Source: Cymodocea nodosa (Eukaryota > Streptophyta > Magnoliopsida > Alismatales > Cymodoceaceae). Taken from it: a stretch of 64,000 bases of DNA. The stretch covers positions 20,219,501-20,283,500 of the forward strand of contig CM072335.1 in NCBI GenBank assembly GCA_036874045.1, given 5' to 3'. Position numbers and translations under genes: made by a program. The notes under the pieces are model-generated. The model saw only the letters and a list, made by a program, of their open reading frames with translations. It was not told the DNA's origin and searched no databases. Shown here piece after piece: positions 10,774 to 19,414 of the stretch (its first letter is position 1; the number at the start of each line of letters is the position of its first letter).

Positions 10774-10902
10774 CAGAATGTTATTTACGAGTTACCAGCA
10801 CTTTTAAAAGAAAGGAGAATGCGTTGGAGGACTTGGAAGGAGAAGCAGCTGATTCAACTTCATCCGACAACAAATATTTATTGAATGGAAAGCTTCAGAC
10901 TA

Positions 10903-11003
10903 GTATGTAATTAATCTTCTGCTATTTATTTATAAGTGCATGGACCCGCTCTCTAAGCACTAAACGATTAGTAAGAACACCTACCTAGGAATTTTCATTG
11001 TAG
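10903..11003 (+). other. Candidate leader intron of capsid gag (AthF-1)
   Basis: A GTATGTAATTAATC donor-like sequence and a TTTTCATTGTAG acceptor-like sequence bound 101 bases between the TATA box and the capsid ATG. The donor is conserved at 14959, 34893 (minus) and 57122. The AthF-3 acceptor is the canonical TTCATTGCAG. The upstream exon holds only short upstream ORFs, so splicing would shorten the leader and would not add coding sequence. Inferred only. Confidence 0.35.
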
Positions 11004-11087
11004 AGGAGTACTGAAAAAAATTTTGAACTAAACTTTAACGAAATTCTTTGAGGTGTAGCTAACCTTTCTTTAAAAGAGAACGTAGAA

Positions 11088-11642
11088 ATGGCTGCTCCAG
11101 TAGAAAAACCATTAGGAGAGATTCTGTATCCTGAATTAGTTGATGAACCTTCTTATATTTGATTGCCAAACTTTGAGGGAGATAGGTTTGAAATGAAATC
11201 TAATTATAGTAGTCAATTGCCACATTTTTATGGATTAGAAAGAGAGGATGCCTATTATTTCCTTAGAGAATTTAATGAAGTTTGTCAAATGATGAAAATG
11301 CCGAACATGAGTATAGATGTTATTAAACTTAGATATATCCTTTTTTCTTTAAAAGACACAGCTAAGAGATGGTTATATACTCTATCGCTTGATTCAATTT
11401 CTACATGGACTGAATTTTGCTTTGTTTTTCTGGAAAAATATCATCCAACACATCAAACGATTAAAAAGAAGAAAGAAATATTAATGTGTAGCCAAAAATA
11501 GGGTGAATCATTCTGGAAATATTTTGAAAGATTTACTAACTCAATGTCCACATCATGCAATGAGTAAAGCACAATTAATAGGTATAATTTATGAAGGCAT
11601 AGATGTTTCAACAAAATCTTTATTAGAATCTACTTGTCAAAA
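11088..11642 (+). pseudogene. gag: Truncated capsid gag of AthF-1
   Basis: The ATG at 11088 gives MAAPVEKPLGEILYPEL, followed by the retrotransposon gag (capsid) domain: LPHFYGLEREDAYYFLREFNE and DTAKRWLYTLS. A TGA near 11160 replaces the CGA seen in AthF-2, and TAG at 11499 replaces a Gln codon. After the TAG a deletion removes a short stretch (FKDLL). The reading ends at about 11642, where the sequence jumps into LTR DNA at a short AATG homology. The C-terminal half, including the WRNHPNLSW region, is missing. It lies 3' of integrase, which is not the normal gag position. Confidence 0.8.
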
Positions 11643-11973
11643 TGTTAATTCTTAAGTTGCAGATTATGAAATTCTTAAGTATCCGAATTTTCTAATATTT
11701 CAGACAGTTATTTTTAACATACCGACCATATTTCGGATAGTTATGTTTAACAGATCGAACATGTCGGATAGTTATGTTTAAATTGCCGAACAGTTATGTT
11801 TTGAAAGAATATTTTATTATTTCTTGAAGTACACGTGTCGAAACCATAATGCATGACTTAAGTGAACTTTCGGTGAGTTATCTATAACTATCCGAAATTG
11901 CAGTTGGGCATCAGACAGTTATGTGTGTAATTCTCTGAAATCTCTTTTTATTTATAAAATAGTTGAGGACACG
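11643..11973 (+). repeat. 3' LTR of AthF-1, left part
   Basis: LTR sequence fused to truncated gag. Its first bases show a further small deletion relative to 19560-19620. It carries motif i repeats and ends at the ACACG target site (11969-11973) of AthF-2. It continues after the nested element at 21667. Confidence 0.8.
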
Positions 11974-12206
11974 TGTTTAGAATGAAAAAGTGCATATTAT
12001 TAACAGTTAAATGATGGTTAATTACATAATATTTAGCTTATCATATGAGAATTAAGTCATTATATTATAATTGCACTATTATATGCTTTAATTGAAGAAT
12101 CTGCTTAATTTGGGGGAATTAATGTTAATTTAGTACATTTATGAACTATTGGTAAGTTGTAGGCTGTGAAATTCTTATGTATTCGAATTTTCTGATATTT
12201 CAGACA
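11974..12206 (+). repeat. 5' LTR remnant of AthF-2
   Basis: The first 233 bp of the AthF LTR are followed abruptly by ORFX sequence (equivalent to about 8148 in AthF-1). The core promoter and PBS are gone. Confidence 0.85.
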
Positions 12207-14043
12207 ACAGGAGGAACGAACTACTGAAAGACCTGTTCCTAAGGAACAGTAGTCAGTACCTCAAGTTCAGCCAACAGAACCATTGCCACGAGTTGCATTT
12301 GCTTGGCCGAGAACTGAAGAAGAAGAGAAAGAATTTACTAGCTTGGTCAAGATAGCAAGAGACCAAGGTGATACTCAAGAGATAGTTACGGCTAAGGCAC
12401 ATATCTCATATGATGTCATTAAGAGAAAAAGGGTCGAAGAAAGGATAAGGGCCCAATCCAAAATAAAAGTTGAACAGTATCAGGCAGTAACTAAATCAAG
12501 TGCTGCAGGAGAGGTTGGTCCTTCGAGACTAGTAGTTATAAAAAAAGTTAAATAGGAAGAGCCAATACCTGTGGCTCGAAGGCCTGTAGAGCCTACTTTT
12601 GTAGATTTAATTTCAGAAGATGAAGAGGAAGAACAAGCACAACTAATCAGAAAAAAGAAAGGAAAAGAAAAAGTGCCTGAATATGAAGAAATTAAATCTG
12701 AAGTACCAACTTTTACAGGGCCTATGGAGCAAATTTTTATTAACTTGCTATCTGATTCTGAGGAGGAGTAGGAGGAGCTGCAGCAACATGTGCAAAGAAA
12801 AGAAAAAAATTAGGCTGAAATTAGTCTGCAGCCTATACAAGAAGAAACAGAAATTAGGGTAGAAACTGAATTGCCCGTGACTCCATCCCAATCTGTTATA
12901 GAATCAGAAAGAACAATAACAGAACAGATTGGTAGTCAGGAGGAAAAAGAAAGAGTAGAAAATGAAGAGGTTGAAAGAAGCCATTTGGACAAAAATAATT
13001 TTACAGATTCCACTAAAGAACAAGAAACTCTTTAGCAATTTATAGAGAGAATTCAAGACAGAGTGGAGAGTTCTGCCAGCTCACCACCACAAACAGAAAT
13101 AGAAATTCAGGAATCTGTAGAAAATATTCAAATGTAGCCTATAGAAGAGGAAGAACAAGAGCAAAGCCCTCTAGAGTAGCAAAGTCACGTTCCTGACCCG
13201 ACTGAAACAACAATTTTGAATGAAGTACATTTTTGTAGTTAGGAAGCTTATACCAAATACCAAGAAATAAGGGGTTACGACATTATTTATAGTAGACAAG
13301 TAAATTGGGATGGAATGCAAGAAATCAAAGATTTATTTGAGTTCCAAGGTCTACTGCAATTCATATCTCAAGAAAGAGGGTATGCAGTATATGAGAATTT
13401 AGTGCCCTATTTTTATGCAAATTTAAGAGAAGGAGAAAGAGGATTAATTTCCAACGTGGAGGAAACTAATGTACAGATAACACCAAAGCTTCTCCAAACC
13501 ATTTTTGGTTTAAAGAATGAAGGAACAAAAATTTGGGAAGATACAACTGTAGTTGAATGGACATAACAGCAAATTAAGGATTATTTAGCTATCAATCCTG
13601 GTGTGCCATTATTAAACAGATTGAAGCATTTAAATGGTAAAACACACATGGTAGCTAACATTCTGATAAAGAATGTCTATCAACGACAAGGCCATGATAT
13701 AGAATTAAGTCAATTTGTCAAATTGGCCACATATGCAATTGTAAATAAGATCCAAATAAATTAGTTTGCAGTTTTTATCTCCAAGCTGAAAACAGTGAAG
13801 AAGAAATTATTTTATGGAGATTTGATTCCATTGCTGATGGTGGACTGTATTGATTTCACGAAATGGACATAAAAAAGGATTAGATCTAGAACCATTTCAA
13901 TGAAAGAATACAGAAATTTTGTAGCTGTAGAACTAGCTGTACCTTCTAGAGGAATTACGAGAGCAGTAGAAAGGATTAATCAATTAGAGCTTCAATTAGA
14001 AAAACTCCAGAAGGAAGTAGATGAACTTAGGCATAGAGATTAA
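12207..14043 (+). pseudogene. ORFX of AthF-2, 5'-truncated
   Basis: Colinear with AthF-1 ORFX from about its codon 123. From 12283 to the terminal TAA at 14041 the length (1761 bp) equals that of the homologous AthF-1 stretch (8223-9983), so there is no net indel. Internal stops are TAG at 12553, 12769, 12811, 13033, 13135, 13177, 13240 and 13762, and TAA at 13564 and 13870. At several of these AthF-1 has CAG or CAA, while AthF-1 TAG sites such as 8766 read CAG here. The C-terminal domain (FEFQGLLQFISQERGYAVY, YFYANLREG) is recognisable. Confidence 0.72.
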
Positions 14044-15139
14044 ATTGTATTGTTCGTCTACTTGTGTAAAATTGTATGATGTACTTGTAATGTAATTGAT
14101 TCATATTAATGTATGTAATTTTTTTTCAGATGCAATTTTCATATGTGTTTTGGATGTGAAATGAATGGAATCTATTGAATATTACGTAATTTGTGGAACT
14201 TTAAGAATGAATATGTAATAGATTTACAATTTGTTGAATGACAGGATAACTGCTTAAAAATTTCTGCATGTTGTAAGGTAAAATGTAAATTTTGCATAAC
14301 ATAAAATGACCTGCAAGTTAAATATTTATATAATGTTCAGATTTAAATGTATTTTAATTAGAATGATGCATTAATGACATAGATTTAACTTTATTTCAGT
14401 TAGCAGAATGAAAAAGAAAAAAAAAGAAGAATAGAGAGGAACTTACGAGAGTAAAACTTAGAAGTTGCTAAGTGTTAACTCAACGAAGTAAGTCCGTTGA
14501 GTTAAACGTAACTCCACGAGGTCAGTAATATAATATAAGGTCACTCCGTTGAGTTATCTATAACTCAACGAAGATAGTCCGTGGAGTTAGCAACAATAAC
14601 CGACTATATTCGGTTGAGTTATTTGTAACTCAATGAGGTTAGTTCATGGATTAAGCAGAACGATTATTCTTTTAATCACGAATGAAACTTCATCGGTTTA
14701 GCGGTTACCAAAATTTGAAATTAGTAGTGGTACACGTACCTATAAAAACAGGAACCACGATGCACGTTGCAAGCCACGTTCTTGCAACGAGATTTATTCA
14801 CTTTATGGATGTGCAGTATATATATAAAACAGAAAGTTATTTACGAGTTACCAACACTTTTAAAAGAAAGGAGAATGCGTTGGAGGAACTGGAAGGAGAA
14901 GCAGCTGATTCAACTTCATCCGACAACAAACATTTATTGAATGGAAAGCTTTAGACTAGTATGTAATTAATCTTCTGCTATTTATGAGCACATGGACTCA
15001 TTCTCCTAGCACTAAATGATTAGTAAGAACACCTACCTAGGAATTTTCATCGTACAAGAGTACTGAAAAATTTTCTGAACTGAAGTTTAACGAAATTCTT
15101 TGGGGTGTATCTAACCTTTCTTTAAAAAAGAATGTAGAG
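14044..15139. promoter_or_regulatory. ORFX-capsid spacer of AthF-2 with palindrome array and TATA box
   Basis: Same layout as 9984-11087. The motif ii palindrome array is at about 14470-14640, including a near-perfect pair near 14545-14572. TATATATATAAAA is at 14817-14829 and the donor-like GTATGTAATTAATC is at 14959. No gene is apparent. Confidence 0.55.
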
Positions 15140-16327
15140 ATGACTGTTCTAGTAGAAAAACCATTAGGAGAGATTCTGTATCCTGAATTAGTTGATGAAC
15201 CTTCATGTATTCGATTGCCAAACTTTAAGGGAGATAGGTTTGAACTGAAATCTAATTATATTAGTCAATTGCCACATTTTCATGGATTAGAAAGAGAGGA
15301 TGCCTATTATTTCCTTAGAGAATTTAACGAAGTTTGTCAGATGTTGAAAATGCCGAACATGAGTATAGATGTAATTAAACTTAGATATATCCCTTTTTCT
15401 TTAAAAGACACAACTAAGAGATGGTTATATACTCTGTCACCTGATTCAATTTCTACATGGACTGAATTTTGCTTTGTTTTTCTGGAAAAATATTATCCAA
15501 CACATCAAACGATTAAAAAGAAGAAAGAAATATTAATGTGTAGCCAAAAATAGGGTGAATCATTTTGGAAATATTTTGAAAGATTTAAAGATTTATTGAC
15601 TCAATGTCCACATCATGCAATGAGTAAAACACAATTAATAGGTATAATTTATGAAGGCATAGATGTTTCAACAAAATCTTTGTTAGAATCTACTTGTCAA
15701 AATGGATTTTTAAAGTTATGTAGTGAAGAAGCATGGGCATATTTAGAAAACTTTGTAAAAAGAACTACACAGTGGGAAAACTTGGTTGAAGCTATTGCAG
15801 ATAAAAAAATATTGCTAAGAGGAATGCATGAAATAGATTCAAATACTATGCTTGAGGTGAAATTAAATGAATTAACAAAGAAAATAGAAGAGTTATCATT
15901 AAATCAAAAGCTAACAGAAAAGAATGCAAACATAAATGATTTAGATATTATTTATGCTAGAAATCAGAGAGATAACTTGGGAAATTCTTATTATCCTAAT
16001 TGGAGAAATCACCCGAATTTATCTTGGAGAAACAACAATTTCCAAGGAGGAGAAAATATAAATGAGAAGAACATAAGTTATGAAGTATTAATTGAACAAG
16101 GATCTAGAATAGAGAAATTAGAAAAGATAATCCAACAATTAAACAATCGTCTAGATTTTGTATTTGGAAATGCTGCAATTCAAAATCAGAATAGAAATAT
16201 ATCACTTAGATAGAAGGAACCAATGGAAGTTAGACCTACTGGAGGATTGCCAATACAAGCAATACCTAACCTTGTCAATAGAACGGTTAATGAAATTGAT
16301 ACCTCTTCTAGGAGGGTAGCTGAATGA
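15140..16327 (+). pseudogene. gag: Capsid gag of AthF-2 (395 codons, two TAG)
   Basis: The best reference for the family's capsid protein. From the ATG at 15140 one frame reaches the TGA at 16325, interrupted only by TAG at 15551 and 16211. Residues 1-40 are a leader (EKPLGEILYPELVDEPSC). About residues 45-240 form the retrotransposon gag domain (HGLEREDAYYFLREFNE, RWLYTLSPDSISTWTEF, CPHHAMSKTQLIGIIYEGID). A YPNWRNHPNLSWRNNN motif, typical of Athila Gag, follows, then a coiled coil (SRIEKLEKIIQQLNNRLDFV). Unlike ordinary Athila Gag there is no zinc knuckle between capsid and WRNHPNLSW; the knuckle lies upstream of protease in pol-bearing copies. Probable role: the particle shell. Confidence 0.82.
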
Positions 16328-16516
16328 AGCAACATATCTGAAGCAACTATCTGTATGTATATATGTTTTTTATTTTTAGTTAATAGTATCATAGAGTTAA
16401 TTTTTAACTCAACAAACTTAGTCCGTTGAGTTATGCCTTAACTACACGAGGGTGTGTAGTAGTATGCTAATTTTTGTCTCTGCTAAATTTTTGTTTGTGT
16501 TATACAGAATCGACAA
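16328..16516. other. Capsid-F-box spacer with candidate intron
   Basis: The spacer holds motif ii palindromes (about 16395-16455). GTATGTATATATG at 16353 resembles a splice donor, and TTTGTTTGTGTTATACAG ending at 16507 resembles an acceptor. They define a 155-base candidate intron ending 9 bases before the F-box ATG. AthF-3 keeps both sites; AthF-4 keeps the acceptor but has lost the donor. Splicing from capsid mRNA or from further upstream could produce an F-box message. Confidence 0.4.
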
Positions 16517-17656
16517 ATGGAATTGATGCAATTGCCGTTGGATGCACTAAGGGAAGTACTAAGTAACTTGTCAGCTAAAGATCTGTGTAGGCTGTGTTGT
16601 ATATCAAAGGAAATTAAAAACTATATTGAAGAAAAATATTTTCAAGGACTACAAGCTGCAAAAATGACTAAGATTAGAGATAGATTCATATGGAGGTCAT
16701 TTAATTATAGTTCAATTAACCATGAATATCTGGCTATGGAAGAAACTATTGGAATTCCACCCAATGCATTAGAAGGAATTAATCATATTATGGGGATAGA
16801 TGAAGGATTAATCATATACAAGACGAGACCAAGGTATGAAAGTTTATTATTACTTGATATTTTGATAAGAAATCCTATAATAGGAGAAGAATGGAATATA
16901 GGAAGACCTAATAGATTTGAAGCATCAATTGTAAATTGTGGGTCAGCTTTAATATTTTTTGATAAAAATTCAGCAATTCCTGAAAAATTATATTATTGGA
17001 GACCTACAGGGAATTGGGGTGAAGATTTACGCTTAAGTGTGTGTAATTTTCTAAACAGATCTTGGAATGAAAATATTATGATATATCTAGGACAAAAATC
17101 ATTAATTAACCAAACACATGTCATACTTGATGGATATATATATCTAGTCACAAAGATATCAATAGCATATGGATCTGATTTATACATAGTGAGCATAGAC
17201 AGTTATGATGAATATATAGAAATTTTACCTATACCGAGTGAAATAGCTAAACCACCATCTGCAGAATTTAATAAAATTCAAATAGGAATGTGGTATAATG
17301 AAGAAGATGATCCTACTTTATGTCTGATAAGATGGTGGGATGAACTGATGAAATTTCAAATATGGATTATGGAAGACATAAATGAATGGAAGTGGGAAGA
17401 GGAGTATATTGAAATAGATGTAGAAATAGAAACTGCTACATTACCCTAGAACCAAAAAGGATCCCTTTCTACATTGCATATCATTAATGGTAATGCACTT
17501 GTATTTGGAATTTATAATATATTACATGTTTACAAATTAAGAAGGAACAAGAAATGCATTAAAATAGAATTAATAGCAAGAAGAACTATGCCTAAAAAGT
17601 TTGCTTGGACTGATACATTTATTCCATTTGTTTCTACTTTTCAATCATGTTCTTAA
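16517..17656 (+). pseudogene. F-box protein ORF carried by AthF-2 (one TAG)
   Basis: 380 codons from the ATG at 16517 to the TAA at 17654, broken only by TAG at 17447 where AthF-3 has TGG (Trp). Residues 6-45 form an F-box (LPLDALREVLSNLSAKDLCR ... ISKEI), the Skp1-binding domain of SCF ubiquitin ligases. The rest resembles an F-box-associated beta-sheet domain, with repeated Trp and Gly motifs (LIRNPIIGEEWNIGRP, YYWRPTGNWGEDL, DPTLCLIRWWDELMKFQIW). Copies are found at 32203-33341 (minus), 58709-59848 and 63809-64000 (minus), always between capsid gag and the 3' PPT region. The gene therefore travels with the retrotransposon. Its target is unknown; interference with host silencing or defence proteins is speculation. 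Confidence 0.82.
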
Positions 17657-18100
17657 GCTGTGATTTTGGGTGTTTAATGTTGTGTATATTCTGCATTTAT
17701 TTTTTTAAAAAAAGAAGAAGAGAATTTTGAAGTTTTCATGATTGTTTTATAAAAAGAAAAAAAAAAAAAACAAAATATCAATCCAGTTTGTTCATATCTG
17801 TTCTAGGAAACCAATTGGCTTGCTTGTGAGCCACCAAAGGCATAGGAGCCTAGGTTCCACACAAGACACTGAATTATCAATATTTATGAAATGTTATTTT
17901 GTTATATATTCTGCGTTTATCTGTGAATGAAAAGTTTTTCAGAATCAAAAATCAGAATATGCAAAAGGAGATACAAATGAAACAAGGTATGTAACTAATT
18001 ACTCATCTTGAATTTTAAATCAAACAAAATTGTATTCATGCTTGCTACAATTACTGTACTTATTGTCAAATCTTTTACATTGAGGACAATGCAAAATGTA

Positions 18101-18115
18101 GGTATGGGGGGGAGG
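18101..18115 (+). other. Internal polypurine tract (candidate secondary PPT)
   Basis: GGTATGGGGGGGAGG follows ATTGAGGACAATGCAAAATG. It repeats the core TAGGTATGGGGG of the terminal PPT 1.3 kb downstream. It is conserved at 31750-31763 (minus) and 60316-60330. A GAGGACAATG plus G-run block near the 3' end is a usual feature of Athila elements. Confidence 0.5.
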
Positions 18116-18559
18116 TAATTAAAGTAACATCCATGTAAGTTTGTTAATTAAAGGAATTGAAATGGTACTGCATAGTTTTGAGGAAATTGAAATTTTTTAT
18201 GAACTTGCTGTAACTATCTGATAATTGAGACTATAAAATTTTTTATAAACTACTTGAATGTTATATTTAGAAGGCTATATAAGATGCTATTGAATTTACT
18301 ATTTATGCAAATCTAGATATAGTATCTTATGTTTTTTCTGAATTTCATGAGTTTAACAGTTTCACGATTTTAAAATGAAATCAGAATGCTTAATGAAAAA
18401 AAATCAGTAAATTATCTAAAGTCCTGAAAGAGTTGAGATGTGAATTCTAGATTAAATGAAACACATATGATTAAAGATACATTTAATTTGACTGATTGAA
18501 CTTGTAGAATGATTTATGTGTAGATCTTATTAAACTACAGAAAAAGTATGAGCTTATTG

Positions 18560-18871
18560 TTATGGATTCATATTTTCAGTAAATGATAGAAGCAGAACTA
18601 TATGAGATTGGTGTTTTATTGCATTTGTATTAACGAAATACGTACATATATAGTATGTGATTAATGTTTTGTTTTGTGTTTGTAGTTTGAAAAAAAAAAA
18701 AAAAAAGGAAAATTTTGAGAGTTTATTGACTAGTTTGATCACGAGCCTTTTGCACATGAGCAGATAGGTATGTAAGGATTGTTGACCTGGACAAGGATTC
18801 TTGAAATCTGGTAACCTAAGATCCTGATCAGATCTAGGATTGTTGATTGAAAGCTCGTTACATGAGTACAT
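18560..18871 (-). other. Antisense ORF in the AthF 3' region
   Basis: 103 codons on the strand opposite to the element. An equivalent ORF of 105 codons lies at 30995-31312 in AthF-3 (again antisense to that element), sharing CNELS, NNPRSDQDLRLPDFK and GQQSLHTYLL, and both end LLLSFTENMNP. In AthF-4 only part of the region survives. No domain is recognised. Antisense ORFs near the 3' end are known in the related Tat lineage, but nucleotide conservation alone could explain this one. Confidence 0.3.
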
Positions 18872-19401
18872 TAGAAAGCTCTTGTATGATTCAAACTTGT
18901 CAAATTAAATTTTAAAGTACGAAAAAAGAAAAAAAAAACATATACTGTTCTGAAAGGATACAAGTGTTTTGTGAAATACAGATATCTTTTGTATCGAGTA
19001 TATTTTCTATTATCTTGAATTGCTGAAATATAAATCTAGAATTGACTTTTGAAGTTGTTTAATGGAGATACAATTTTTATTCTACTTGTCTTAATCAGAT
19101 TGAATTGGATTGTACTTTGATTCGTATGTTGTTGAAACTTCTTCTAGAAATCTTATTGGAAAATTCAGGATGACAGATGATGAAAAGAACAAATGATAAT
19201 ATAATTAACACTTATGTGATGATGATATACTTTGTACGTAATTTGCATATATTCTAAGTATATTTGTAGGTTGATTACTGAAACATACAGAATATATTTT
19301 TATGCTAAACAGAATAAAAGAAAAAGGGAAGAATTATTTCTAGCACTTTTAGAAAGACCAATTAATTAGATCTTAGTTTGCTAAGGGACTAGCAAAATTT
19401 A

Positions 19402-19414
19402 GGTATGGGGGAAG
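19402..19414 (+). other. Polypurine tract of AthF-2
   Basis: GGTATGGGGGAAG directly abuts the TG start of the 3' LTR. It would prime plus-strand synthesis. The same tract flanks the LTRs at 30460-30472 (minus) and 61222-61234. Confidence 0.85.

Larger units (their letters stand above)
9984..11087. other. ORFX-capsid spacer of AthF-1
   Basis: This 1.1-kb spacer holds no convincing gene. About 10420-10600 is an array of CGTTGAGTTA/TAACTCAACG palindromes; the pair at 10490-10514 is nearly perfect. A TATA box (10761) and a candidate leader intron (10903-11003) follow. The short ORF reading across the TATA box (10659-10910) is present in three copies but spans promoter sequence, so I treat it as a by-product. 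Confidence 0.6.
17657..19401. other. 3' non-coding region of AthF-2
   Basis: About 1.7 kb with no sense ORF. It contains poly-A tracts, a block GCCACCAAAGGCATAGGAGC conserved in AthF-3 and AthF-4, an internal purine tract (18101-18115) preceded by ATTGAGGACAATGC, and an antisense ORF (18560-18871). The same order is seen in the AthF-3 and AthF-4 equivalents. Confidence 0.6.

Noticed and set aside
10659-10910. Small ORF (83-90 codons) ahead of capsid gag in three copies
   Set aside because: It reads straight through the TATA box and the candidate leader exon, and its start lies upstream of the promoter. Conservation is better explained by regulatory sequence.
16517-17656. A host F-box gene caught between elements
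   Set aside because: Four copies have identical flanks (capsid gag upstream, purine-tract region downstream) inside elements bounded by TSDs, so the gene belongs to the retrotransposon.
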